In this document: positions 34,919 through 42,081 of the stretch, one piece after another
Layout of the letters: the number at the start of each line of letters is the position of its first letter
Position numbering within the stretch: the stretch's first letter is position 1
Origin: Thermovenabulum sp049723235
Lineage (GTDB): Bacteria; Bacillota; Thermosediminibacteria; Thermosediminibacterales; Thermosediminibacteraceae
Assembly: GCF_049723235.1 (NCBI RefSeq)
Contig: NZ_JBNARB010000021.1
Span: 1 to 42,081 of the forward strand
Length of the DNA stretch: 42,081 nt
Reading direction: 5' to 3'
Program-made: the position numbers and the translations under genes
Notes under the pieces: generated by a model
Databases searched by the model: none
What the model saw: only the letters and a program-made list of their open reading frames with translations
What the model was told of the DNA's origin: nothing

Positions 34919-35245
34919 CTACCTTAATTCAGTAGGCACAAAGGCATCAATTATACCTATTACCAAGGAAGCAAGCAAAGCTCCCCACCACGTTACCCTC
35001 ATGGAAGGCACGATAAACTGTGCAAGGTAAATAACCACTGCAGCGGTAATAAACCCTACTATTCCTCTGCTCTGAGGCGAAACGGATTTGCCGAGTAAGC
35101 TTTCCACGATAAATCCCAGAATTGCTATTACAATTGCCGCAATAAGAGCTCCAGTAAACCCGGCCACCTGAAATCCGGGTATTAGAAAACTTACCAGCAT
35201 CAGCACCAGAGCCGAAACTATAAACCTAATTATCATACCTATCAT
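34919..35245 (-). CDS. Phage holin family 4-type membrane protein
   Basis: The 108-residue protein has four hydrophobic helices and a family-type pattern (LVSFLIPGFQVAGF, AAIVIAILGFIVESLLG, a late GIIDAFVPTELR). It resembles the small PF04020 holin-4 superfamily, which in most bacteria is not phage-linked; role unknown. The ATG at 35245 was preferred because AGAGGTG lies about 9 nt upstream; a GTG four codons earlier overlaps that site. It is the first gene of the leftward run towards gpr, upstream of rpsT, which points the other way. Its promoter is probably in 35258-35340 but no clear match was found. Confidence 0.75.
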   Translation of the reverse strand: MIGMIIRFIVSALVLMLVSFLIPGFQVAGFTGALIAAIVIAILGFIVESLLGKSVSPQSRGIVGFITAAVVIYLAQFIVPSMRVTWWGALLASLVIGIIDAFVPTELR

Positions 35246-35339
35246 TTGTATTTTCACCTCTTTAGCTTTATTTTTTAATTTCTTTTTATATAATAACCTA
35301 TAAGAATATTAAATATACTAATTTAAAAGGTCTTTTCTC

Positions 35340-35368
35340 TTGCAATTTAATTTTTGAAATGATAAAAT
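35340..35368 (+). promoter_or_regulatory. Promoter of rpsT
   Basis: TTGCAA (35340-35345), a 17-bp spacer and TAAAAT (35363-35368) precede the rpsT start by about 30 bp. Confidence 0.65.
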
Positions 35369-35397
35369 AGGTTTAGTGCTTTCAAGGGGGTGAAAAA

Positions 35398-35670
35398 TTG
35401 CCAAATACTGCATCTGCAAAAAAGAAGCTTCGCCAAGCAATTAAAAGAACCATTCGTAATCGAATTGTAAAAGCCAGTATAAAAACTGCCGTCAAAAAAT
35501 TCAACGAAGCATTAAAATCAAAAGACGCAGAAACAATAAAAATCGCCCTTAAAAATGCTATAAAGGCTTTAGATAAAGCTGCAGCAAAAGGCGTTATACA
35601 TAAGAACGCCGCTGCAAGAAAAAAATCCAGCCTTTACAGAAGGTTAAAGGAACAAAATATTGCAATTTAA
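35398..35670 (+). CDS. rpsT: 30S ribosomal protein S20
   Basis: The 90-residue very basic protein begins MPNTASAKKKLRQAIKRTIR and shows the S20 pattern ALKNAIKALDKAAAKGVIHKNAAARKKSSLYR. S20 is a primary binder of 16S rRNA. The TTG start has AAGGGGGTGA 4-5 nt upstream. It is transcribed divergently from the gpr block, and convergent with holA on the far side, as in Bacillus where rpsT lies between holA and gpr. Confidence 0.98.
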   Translation: MPNTASAKKKLRQAIKRTIRNRIVKASIKTAVKKFNEALKSKDAETIKIALKNAIKALDKAAAKGVIHKNAAARKKSSLYRRLKEQNIAI

Positions 35671-35705
35671 AAAACGCGTAAGATATGTCTTACGCGTTTT
35701 TTATT
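35669..35705 (+). terminator. Terminator after rpsT
   Basis: AAAACGCGTAAGA-TATG-TCTTACGCGTTTT followed by T's, starting at the rpsT stop codon. A strong intrinsic terminator. Confidence 0.9.
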
Positions 35706-35786
35706 TCCAGCTTAAAAAAGATGTTCTCAGGTAATCCTAATAATGAAAATAAAATAAAATAAATAAATTATCTGGAGGTGTTTTTT

Positions 35787-36266
35787 ATGGATAACAGGGT
35801 AAATCAGATTCAGAGTCAGCTTCAGAATTTACAGAATAATATTAACAATTTCTCCCAGCTTGTAAATAACCTCCAGCGCATGGAAAGTTCCCACGTTTCC
35901 CAGCTTGCTCAGATAGTCAGCGAGGAACAAACTGTCGCCCAAAGGTTACAGCAAATACAGAGAGCTGAACAACAGGCCACTGATCAGCTAAATCAGATGC
36001 AGAGAATGTTCAACGATATGGTAAAGCAGCTGCAACAACTAAACAGTTTAACCAGGGATCTGGTAATGCAGATGAGCACCCCGCAGCAATACGCAACCCA
36101 ATACCAGGGCACCCAGTATCAAGCACCCTATTATAAGGCTCAGGAAGTTCCTCCTGCAAGGCAAAACTTCAATGAATACAGGCAGCAGGCCTATAATCAA
36201 GAGTACGGCCAGCATACAGCCAAGGAAGTCCCTCCAGCCAAACAGCAGCAGCAACCCTGGTATTAA
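35787..36266 (+). CDS. Glutamine-rich coiled-coil protein of unknown function
   Basis: The 159-residue protein contains 39 glutamines (about 25%) and no cysteine. Residues 1-100 form heptad-like helical segments (for example QLQNLQNNINNFSQLV, QRLQQIQRAEQQATDQL), and a disordered tail (about 100-159) rich in Q, Y and P carries two copies of a short motif: AQEVPPARQ and AKEVPPAKQ. No family is recognised. The ATG has GGAGG 9 nt upstream and a terminator follows. It lies between rpsT and the bactofilin-like gene. A coat-like, filamentous or adhesive role is possible but unsupported; no clear promoter was seen. Confidence 0.8.
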   Translation: MDNRVNQIQSQLQNLQNNINNFSQLVNNLQRMESSHVSQLAQIVSEEQTVAQRLQQIQRAEQQATDQLNQMQRMFNDMVKQLQQLNSLTRDLVMQMSTPQQYATQYQGTQYQAPYYKAQEVPPARQNFNEYRQQAYNQEYGQHTAKEVPPAKQQQQPWY

Positions 36267-36304
36267 AATCTAACCTTTTTATATAGTTTATTAATATTAA
36301 TTTG

Positions 36305-36331
36305 CCGCTTAAAAAAGCGGTATTTTTTTTC
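36305..36331 (+). terminator. Terminator after the glutamine-rich gene
   Basis: CCGCTT-AAAA-AAGCGG (36305-36320) followed by TATTTTTTTT. It ends the transcript of the glutamine-rich gene. Confidence 0.8.
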
Positions 36332-36363
36332 TCTCTGTCATCTTCCAAATAATAATAATTTTG

Positions 36364-36392
36364 TTGTTATTAATAATGTTTAACGATATAAT
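36364..36392 (+). promoter_or_regulatory. Promoter of the bactofilin-like gene
   Basis: TTGTTA (36364-36369), a 17-bp spacer and TATAAT (36387-36392) lie 30 bp before the start codon at 36422. Confidence 0.6.
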
Positions 36393-36421
36393 AATAATAC
36401 CAATTTAGAGGAGGAAAAAAT

Positions 36422-37288
36422 ATGAAATTTAAATCCTTATTCTTTATATTGTTAATTTTTATTTTTACTATACCTTCAATAGTTTTTGCTAACAGCAACG
36501 ACAGGGTAAACATTGGTAAAGATTTGTATATTAAAAACGATGAAGTAATTTACGGCAGTGCAGTTTCGATAATGGGTAATGTAATTGTAGAAGGAAAGGT
36601 TTTAAAAGACGCTGTTGCAATAATGGGCGATGTTGTGGTAAGAGGCCGAGTAGATGGGGATGCAGTAGCAATAGGCGGTAAGGTTACAATTGAACCAACG
36701 GGCACGGTTTTAGGTAACACAAATGAAATAAGCCTGGGTAATAGCATCAACGAAATTTTTAGAAATTTACACAAAAATAACATTTATTTTGGACCCGGAT
36801 TCGCAGGCAGTTTTTATACCAATCAACTATTTTTCTTCAAAATTATGCGCCTTTTAGGACTTTTAACTCTTGGAATTATTGTACTTGCTTTTTTCCCAAA
36901 CATTCTCGGCAATATTGTTGAATCCGTAGATAAGAGCATAGGTTATAATTTTCTGTTAGGTCTTGCAGGATTGATTATCACTCCGATAGTAATCTTTCTT
37001 TTAGTTCTTTCAATTATTGGAATACCGCTAATTCCGATGGTAATTATATTTATTTCAACAGCATACTTTTTCGGTTATATAGGAATTTGCATTTTCTTAG
37101 GAAGAAAAATTAACGAATATATAAGAGCAAATAAAAATTTGTTTGTCGAATTTATCTTTGGTGCGTTAGTAATCTGGCTTCTCCAGTTTGTCCCAATAGC
37201 AGGCTTTTTAATGAACCTATTCGTATTTTTACTATCCATAGGTTTAGTAATAAAAACCAGATTCGGCACCAAAAGGATACCTGAGTAG
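36422..37288 (+). CDS. Signal-peptide protein with bactofilin-like repeats and membrane domain
   Basis: The 288-residue protein starts with a signal peptide cleaved after about residue 23 (IPSIVFANS). Residues about 30-105 are short beta-solenoid-like repeats (GSAVSIMGNVIVEGKVLKDA, VAIMGDVVVRGRVDGDAVAI), as in polymer-forming cytoskeletal/bactofilin domains. The C-terminal part (about 130-285) has four to five membrane helices. The order is exported repeat domain, then membrane anchor, which is seen in Clostridial polymer-forming proteins. A role in envelope or polymer assembly is inferred. The ATG has AGAGGAGG 6-8 nt upstream. It convergently faces holA. Confidence 0.85.
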   Translation: MKFKSLFFILLIFIFTIPSIVFANSNDRVNIGKDLYIKNDEVIYGSAVSIMGNVIVEGKVLKDAVAIMGDVVVRGRVDGDAVAIGGKVTIEPTGTVLGNTNEISLGNSINEIFRNLHKNNIYFGPGFAGSFYTNQLFFFKIMRLLGLLTLGIIVLAFFPNILGNIVESVDKSIGYNFLLGLAGLIITPIVIFLLVLSIIGIPLIPMVIIFISTAYFFGYIGICIFLGRKINEYIRANKNLFVEFIFGALVIWLLQFVPIAGFLMNLFVFLLSIGLVIKTRFGTKRIPE

Positions 37289-37295
37289 GAAAAAA

Positions 37296-38249
37296 TTACA
37301 ATCGACTTATAAAAATCTCGAGCCCCATTTTATCATCAATCCTTCCCTTTTTTATTTCAAAATCCAATTGTTCGCATAAATTTAAGGCGTATTTTAACTT
37401 CTCAATAGAAAAATTATTGGCCTGGTTTTTAAGCTTTTTAAATACAAAGGGATGTAAGCCCAATTTTTCACCTATTTTTTCTACCTCTTCACCTGCAATC
37501 TTTATACAGAATAAATTAATCAAATGTTTCGAAATCATGTGCAAAACTAATATTCCTTTCTCTCCTTTTTTAAAAAGCTCTGTCAACTTTGAGAGAGCTA
37601 AATTTTTTTTATTTTCCATTATGCAGTCAATAAGTTCGAAAATATTTGTTTCATCATTTTTGGAAATTATTTCTTCAATCTCCTCTGCTTTTATTACTTT
37701 ATTCTCGTCAAAAGAAAAAACAATTTTTTTTATCTCGTTTTCCGTTTGGTATAAATCCCCGGTATAATATGCTAAATATGCTGCAGCTGTTTCATCCAGA
37801 TTTTTATTGTAAAGAATTGCCCTTTTCTTTATCCATTGAATTTTTTCTTTTTGATTATTTATTTTATATTCCTTTATAAACCCTATTTTTTCTATTGTCC
37901 TGTATATTTTTTTCCTCTTATCAACTTTCTCGCAGGTTAAAATAAGGCATGCATATTCGGGAAAATCCTTTTCAATAAAATTAGCAAGCTTCTCTTCCCC
38001 AATTTTTTTGCTGCTTTTAGAATCACTTAAAAAGCTTGCATTTTTAACAAGCACAACCCTTTTTTCACTCATGAAAGGAACTACAAGACATGAATCTATA
38101 ATATCCGAACTATTAATCTCTTCTCCATCGAATTTAATAAAGTCCATTTCTTCAGAACCACCCTTTAAATACTTTTTTTTAATTTTTTCCACCGCTTCCT
38201 CAATTAATAATCCTTCACTACCGTAAAGTAAAAAAATATTTTTATTCAT
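37296..38249 (-). CDS. holA: DNA polymerase III delta subunit
   Basis: The 317-residue protein opens the sliding clamp in the clamp-loader complex. The N-terminal fold starts with NIFLLYGSEGLLIEEAV and the rest is helical with a C-terminal clamp-loader domain (ISKNDETNIFELIDCIM). Identity with HolA rests on length, the opening motif and the conserved position between comEC and rpsT. The ATG at 38249 has AAAGGA 4 nt upstream; an ATT/GTG start further up near GGGGGTGG is possible but less likely. Confidence 0.9.
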   Translation of the reverse strand: MNKNIFLLYGSEGLLIEEAVEKIKKKYLKGGSEEMDFIKFDGEEINSSDIIDSCLVVPFMSEKRVVLVKNASFLSDSKSSKKIGEEKLANFIEKDFPEYACLILTCEKVDKRKKIYRTIEKIGFIKEYKINNQKEKIQWIKKRAILYNKNLDETAAAYLAYYTGDLYQTENEIKKIVFSFDENKVIKAEEIEEIISKNDETNIFELIDCIMENKKNLALSKLTELFKKGEKGILVLHMISKHLINLFCIKIAGEEVEKIGEKLGLHPFVFKKLKNQANNFSIEKLKYALNLCEQLDFEIKKGRIDDKMGLEIFISRL

Positions 38250-38316
38250 CGAATCCTTTGAAATTGAAACCACCCCCGATTTATATTTTAGCTTTCGCAT
38301 AATTTAATGTAAATCT

Positions 38317-40677
38317 TTATTCATCTCTCATTGTTCCTATATGTACTCTATTATCAAAAATTTTAAAGGTAATAGCTCCGTATTCATCGGTCCTTAAGAT
38401 AGAAATTTTCTGTTTTTTTAATAAATTAAGCACATCTTCCGAAGGATGCCCAAAATTATTTTCCCCTACGGAGATCACTGCAAACTGAGGGCTTACCGCT
38501 TTAACAAACTCTTGGGAACTGGAAGTCTTACTGCCGTGATGTCCTACTTTTAATACATTGGCTTTTAAATCGGCTTTTTGCTGTAAAAGCAGTTTTTCTC
38601 CCTCTACACTCAAATCACCGGTAAATAATATTTTGAAACCTTTATAATCCATTTTTAGTACAATAGATGCATCATTTTCATCTTTAAAGTCGTATTTTTT
38701 TAAAGGATTCAGGACTTCAAACTTTATATTTCTGTATTTAAATTCGTCCCCTTCGGCTATGCTCATTACTTTAATATTTTTCTTTAAAGCAATTTTCATA
38801 ATTTCGTCATACAGCATTGCACTACTTTTTACACCGTAAAGCAGATAATTAACCTTATAATTTTTTAGTATATATAAAAGCCCCTTAGCATGATCATCAT
38901 CGAAATGACTTATTATTACCGCTTCAATATTATTTAAACCCTTACTTTTTAAAAAAGGGTCCAAAATATCTTCCCCGGTATCAAAATCTCCAGTTAAATA
39001 CCGCGGTGTTCCTCCACCATCTATTATAAACGCTCTATTATCTTCAGTTTTTATAATACAGGAATCCCCCTGACCAACGTCGAGAAAAGTTACTTCAAGA
39101 GGACCTTTTTGAAAATATACAAAAATAATTAGAATAATACTAAAAATTAGGGTTGTTATTTTAAATTTCCTGTAATAATCTACATTATAATTTCCCTTAC
39201 TTAACATTTTTTTAGGAAAATCAAACAGCATCGCAATAATAAGGTAATACAGTATTAATGGTAAAAGACCTTTATCCTCTACGGGCACCACTGCATAAGG
39301 AAATTTAATTACAATACTGTTAAACATCAAGGAATATTTTAAAAGCAATCCGCTCAACTTTAATAAAAATGAATTAAAAATGGGGAATATATTTATTCCC
39401 GAGATCAGACCGATTATTAAACAAAAACTTATAATAGGAACAATTATAATATTTGTAAAAATACTCGCTAAGGACAAATAGTGAAAATAGTATATCAAAA
39501 AAGGTATTAACAATATTTGTGCGGAAAGGGTAGTAGAAAAAGTTGCATTTAAAAAATCCGGCAAGAAAGAAAACATCCTCTTAAAATAACCGTAAAATAA
39601 GATTAAACCCAGGGTGGCCAAAAAAGAAAATTGAAAGCTAATGGAAAATAATAACAAAGGGTTAAAAATTAATACTAAAAAAGCTGCAAATGATAAGTTA
39701 TTTAACGGATCTGATTTTCTGTTTATAATATTTCCCAAAACTATAATTAGAAGCATAATAAATGCCCTGAAAACCGGAGGAGAAAAATTTGCTGCAAGGG
39801 CATAAATAAACACTATAAATAAAGAAATACAGGCTTTAATAGAACTTTTAATTTTAAAAAAATTCAGCAAGCTATAGAAAGCGGTATAAATTATCCCTAC
39901 ATTAAGCCCCGAAGCAGCAAGAACGTGTATAATGCCCCCTTCTCCCATTTCCTTGAGCAACTCCGAATCCACATTTGATTTTATACCAAAAATCACACTC
40001 ATCATCAATGAAGAAAATTTTAAATCTAAATTATTTTGTAATACCTTCCGATAATGTTCCCTTAAATTATAAGCAACTTTATAAATATAAGTCCTTAATA
40101 AACCTTCATTATACTCACCTATTTTTTCTATTTCCCGGGAAAAAAGCGTGGCAAAAATTCCTTTTTGTAACATCACTGCTTTATAATCAACGCTTCCGGG
40201 ATTGGTTCTTTCTTTTGGAATTCTTATCTTCCCTTTAAACCTCAAAACATCACCGTAGTTGAAAATGTTTTTATTGTCTACGGTTTTAAGCCTAATAATA
40301 CCTTTTATCCTTTTATATGTATTATCTTTTTTTATATATAGAGTATTTATAGAATAAATCACTTCCTCATTTTTAATTTCGGGAAAATCCTTTATATATC
40401 CTATTAATTCCAATTCTTGACCATTGTAATTAATAAAATCATTTTGCATCTTTAATTCATAAAAATGAAAATACAAAAGGCTTAATAAAAAAATGGCAGC
40501 TATCAATATAATCTGATTATATTTTCTGCTGTTCAAATAATAAAACAAAAGAAAAAGGGAAATTAAAATAAAGATTGTTGCAAAATAATAAAAAAATCTC
40601 CCGGCATCGGGGAGAAAATAAGCCGTTAAATATCCTGTAATCGTTGCAATTGTAACATTGAGAAAATATCTATTCAA
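38317..40677 (-). CDS. comEC: DNA internalization-related competence protein ComEC/Rec2
   Basis: The 786-residue protein forms the membrane channel for DNA uptake in natural transformation. An N-terminal membrane and OB-like domain (1-200) is followed by the competence domain with GGIIHVLAASGLNVGIIYTA and about ten helices, and a C-terminal metallo-beta-lactamase-like domain with FLDVGQGDSCIIKTEDNRA, ISHFDDDHAKGL and VLKVGHHGSKTS. The TTG start has AAAGGG about 10 nt upstream. The comEC-holA-rpsT order is conserved. The 40678-40818 stretch upstream shows no clear gene. Confidence 0.95.
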   Translation of the reverse strand: MNRYFLNVTIATITGYLTAYFLPDAGRFFYYFATIFILISLFLLFYYLNSRKYNQIILIAAIFLLSLLYFHFYELKMQNDFINYNGQELELIGYIKDFPEIKNEEVIYSINTLYIKKDNTYKRIKGIIRLKTVDNKNIFNYGDVLRFKGKIRIPKERTNPGSVDYKAVMLQKGIFATLFSREIEKIGEYNEGLLRTYIYKVAYNLREHYRKVLQNNLDLKFSSLMMSVIFGIKSNVDSELLKEMGEGGIIHVLAASGLNVGIIYTAFYSLLNFFKIKSSIKACISLFIVFIYALAANFSPPVFRAFIMLLIIVLGNIINRKSDPLNNLSFAAFLVLIFNPLLLFSISFQFSFLATLGLILFYGYFKRMFSFLPDFLNATFSTTLSAQILLIPFLIYYFHYLSLASIFTNIIIVPIISFCLIIGLISGINIFPIFNSFLLKLSGLLLKYSLMFNSIVIKFPYAVVPVEDKGLLPLILYYLIIAMLFDFPKKMLSKGNYNVDYYRKFKITTLIFSIILIIFVYFQKGPLEVTFLDVGQGDSCIIKTEDNRAFIIDGGGTPRYLTGDFDTGEDILDPFLKSKGLNNIEAVIISHFDDDHAKGLLYILKNYKVNYLLYGVKSSAMLYDEIMKIALKKNIKVMSIAEGDEFKYRNIKFEVLNPLKKYDFKDENDASIVLKMDYKGFKILFTGDLSVEGEKLLLQQKADLKANVLKVGHHGSKTSSSQEFVKAVSPQFAVISVGENNFGHPSEDVLNLLKKQKISILRTDEYGAITFKIFDNRVHIGTMRDE

Positions 40678-40818
40678 ATTTTATCAGCCCTTTTTTTCAA
40701 TTTATCCCTTATAACAATATAATATTAGCATTAAATTTAAGATTTAGCTACAAGCTAATAATTATTAATGAATTTATTTCTAATAATCCATAGGAATTAT
40801 TGGAGTTATTTGTAACTT

Positions 40819-41655
40819 TTAATTACCATTGTAATTTTCCCTTTCCTTCATAAGTTCTTTTGAACGATGAGCTGCATTTTTTACAGCCTGAATAATTGAG
40901 TCCCCAAAACCCATTTTCTTTAAAGTTTCTATTGCGGCTACAGTGGTGCCTCCCGGGGACATTACTTTTTTACGCAAGTTTTCCGGCATTTCCCCGGTCT
41001 CTACCACCATTTTTGCAGCCCCAAAAACCGTTTGAATTGATAGATTTAATGCAATTTCATTAGGTAAACCTGCTTTTACGCCGGCTTCGGTTAAGGCTTC
41101 AATCATAAGATATACATACGCCGGTCCGCTTCCCGAAAGTGCAGTAACCGCATCCATCCATTGTTCATCAACTTTCACCACTTTACCTACCGAAGAAAAT
41201 ATTCTAAAGGCTTCCTCTTCATCCTCAGGCTTCACATATCTTCCGGCGGCAATCGCTGTGGCCGATTCCTTTACCTGACATGAGGTATTGGGCATCGCCC
41301 TTATAACCCTTATATTTTTTCCCACTAACTTTTCTATCATTGAAGTGGTGACGCCGGCAACTACGGAAATAACCAGATGATCCTCGGTTATATAATTCTT
41401 TATATTACATAACAGCTCATTAATATCCTTGGGTTTTACAGCAATAATAATTACATCACACTCTTTTAATAGAGCCTGGTAATCTCGTGTAGTCCTGACA
41501 GAAAAATTTTTTTCAATAAATTTTAGCCTTTCTTCGTTATTTTTATTTGTAACATATATCCCTTCCGGCGGAAAAGTCAATGCTCCTAATATTCCTTTAA
41601 TTAAGGCTTGAGCCATTGAACCGGCTCCAAAAAAACCCAGTTTTTTACTATCCAT
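40819..41655 (-). CDS. proC: Pyrroline-5-carboxylate reductase
   Basis: The 278-residue enzyme makes the last step of proline synthesis, reducing pyrroline-5-carboxylate with NAD(P)H. The Rossmann motif GFFGAGSMAQALIKG is at 7-21, the catalytic and substrate region contains AMPNTSCQVKESATAIAAG and the C-terminal helical domain shows SGSGPAYVYLMIEALTEAG. The start at 41655 has AAGGGGG 8 nt upstream; upstream in-frame sequence to 41754 is the T-box leader, not coding. Regulation is by a T-box whose specifier codon looks like CCC (proline), which fits the product. Confidence 0.97.
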   Translation of the reverse strand: MDSKKLGFFGAGSMAQALIKGILGALTFPPEGIYVTNKNNEERLKFIEKNFSVRTTRDYQALLKECDVIIIAVKPKDINELLCNIKNYITEDHLVISVVAGVTTSMIEKLVGKNIRVIRAMPNTSCQVKESATAIAAGRYVKPEDEEEAFRIFSSVGKVVKVDEQWMDAVTALSGSGPAYVYLMIEALTEAGVKAGLPNEIALNLSIQTVFGAAKMVVETGEMPENLRKKVMSPGGTTVAAIETLKKMGFGDSIIQAVKNAAHRSKELMKERENYNGN

Positions 41656-41683
41656 TTTTAATTCCCCCTTGAAAATGATGAAT

Positions 41684-41718
41684 AAAAAAACCTTCCGTCG
41701 TAAAAAGGACGGAAGGTT
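41684..41718 (-). terminator. Terminator hairpin of the proC T-box
   Basis: On the minus strand ACCTTCCGTC, a short loop and GACGGAAGGT (a perfect 10-bp stem) are followed by seven T's. In the antiterminated form its left arm is held by the T-box antiterminator. Confidence 0.92.
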
Positions 41719-41972
41719 CTCTCCGCGGTACCACCTTTGATTGACTGTTTGCAAAAAATAAGGATTTTACAAACAGCCCGCTCATTTGAGGTACGCCCCA
41801 GCAGCTGGGGAAATACCCTCCTTTTTTAACGGTAAGGAACACCGGCTGAGCTCATCGCCAGCTGCTCAGGGTCGGGATCGGGAAACCGGTGCAGGAAACC
41901 TTTCAGCCCATGAGTTTCCCTCTCTTTTCACCGGGGAATTCCTTTTACACCCTTCATTGCTTTAATATATTA
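41684..41972 (-). promoter_or_regulatory. T-box riboswitch upstream of proC
   Basis: The minus-strand leader contains the hallmark T-box GGTGGTACCGCG (41735-41724), whose UGG bulge pairs with the tRNA 3' end, followed by a terminator. A Stem I region includes AGAGAGG and a GGAAAC/GTTTCC hairpin, with GGGT...ACCC closing the base. The specifier loop carries CCC at 41876-41874, consistent with tRNA-Pro and with proC downstream. Uncharged tRNA-Pro would stabilise the antiterminator and switch the gene on. The specifier assignment is my reading of the fold and is less sure than the T-box itself. Confidence 0.92.
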
Positions 41973-41978
41973 CTAAAA

Positions 41979-42007
41979 ATTATATGTTGTTTTTAATTTT
42001 CTGTCAA
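41979..42007 (-). promoter_or_regulatory. Promoter of the proC T-box leader
   Basis: TTGACA (42007-42002), a 17-bp spacer and TATAAT (41984-41979) are exact consensus sigma-A boxes. The transcript would start near 41972. The promoter lies 20 bp from the edge of the right terminal repeat. Confidence 0.9.
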
Positions 42008-42026
42008 GAAATTAATTAAAACTATT

Positions 42027-42080
42027 CTGAAGTTATGATATAATTTTCCAGAAAGTACAAGTACTGTTAATTACAACCTC
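42027..42080. repeat. Terminal inverted repeat, right copy (54 bp)
   Basis: Exact reverse complement of positions 1-54, 20 bp beyond the -35 box of the proC promoter. Position 42081 (T) is one further base with no counterpart on the left. See the left copy for interpretation. Confidence 0.9.
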
Positions 42081-42081
42081 T

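Noticed and set aside
34919..35245. Holin-like gene taken as a sign of prophage
   Set aside because: Holin-4 type proteins are widespread chromosomal membrane proteins, and no other phage gene is present in the window.
40678..40818. Possible small RNA between proC and comEC
   Set aside because: Only an A/T-rich stretch with a weak imperfect inverted repeat (near 40783-40802) is visible; there is no promoter-terminator pair to support an RNA gene.
41656..41842. N-terminal extension of proC and a second frame in its leader
   Set aside because: The region is the T-box leader and terminator; the true proC start has its own Shine-Dalgarno at 41655 and yields the standard N terminus.
1..42081. 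CRISPR array or tandem repeats
   Set aside because: No regularly spaced direct repeats were seen on reading the window; only the terminal inverted repeats recur.

Overview
The window looks like a chromosomal segment of a low-GC, Gram-positive, endospore-forming bacterium of the class Clostridia, probably thermophilic. The evidence is: sporulation genes (spoIIP, gpr, spoIIM, yqfC, yqfD); strong AGGAGG-type ribosome binding sites; HrcA/CIRCE heat-shock control; a T-box leader; and an archaeal-like group III chaperonin inside the dnaK operon, an arrangement known from Carboxydothermus and related thermophilic Clostridia. Genus cannot be set from sequence alone. I call 42 complete protein genes, one broken gene, RNase P RNA and tRNA-Thr. 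There are no transposase, phage or CRISPR genes. The two ends of the window carry the same 54 bp sequence in opposite orientation, so the segment probably ends in copies of one dispersed repeat.

Layout, left to right: tRNA-Thr(CGT) with its terminator; a broken ORF; a DUF6512-like membrane protein; rnpB; then a long minus-strand block (about 1.2-34.9 kb). Read in its own direction (right to left) the block runs: holin-4-like protein, gpr, spoIIP, an unknown membrane protein, lepA, hemW, hrcA, group III chaperonin, grpE, dnaK, dnaJ, prmA, rsmE, mtaB, hinT, rpsU, yqeY, yqfC, yqfD, phoH, pgpH, ybeY, dgkA, a DUF3048 lipoprotein, recO, spoIIM, ccpN/yqzB, the PPDK regulator, dgt, dnaG, sigA, trmK, nif3, a zinc-ribbon protein and an RNase H. 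This is essentially the Bacillus comEC-to-sigA housekeeping order with small substitutions: cdd-era is replaced by the lipoprotein, and the chaperonin is inserted. Right of it, rpsT, a glutamine-rich protein and a bactofilin-like membrane protein lie on the plus strand; holA, comEC and proC (with its T-box leader) return to the minus strand.

Functionally the block joins protein folding (HrcA regulon), translation and rRNA/tRNA modification, replication initiation and the main sigma factor, c-di-AMP turnover, a gluconeogenesis regulator pair and sporulation factors.

The most unusual observations are: (1) three genes (ccpN/yqzB, the PPDK regulator and gpr) that have a good Shine-Dalgarno followed at 7-9 nt by ATA, with no usable ATG/GTG/TTG after it, suggesting AUA initiation; (2) intrinsic-terminator hairpins only 15-40 nt upstream of at least six genes, leaving little room for promoters; (3) the group III chaperonin under a CIRCE operator with an extra half-site; (4) a hairpin that would mask the ribosome binding site of an unknown gene beside spoIIP; (5) a glutamine-rich protein of unknown role beside rpsT; (6) the terminal 54 bp inverted repeats.
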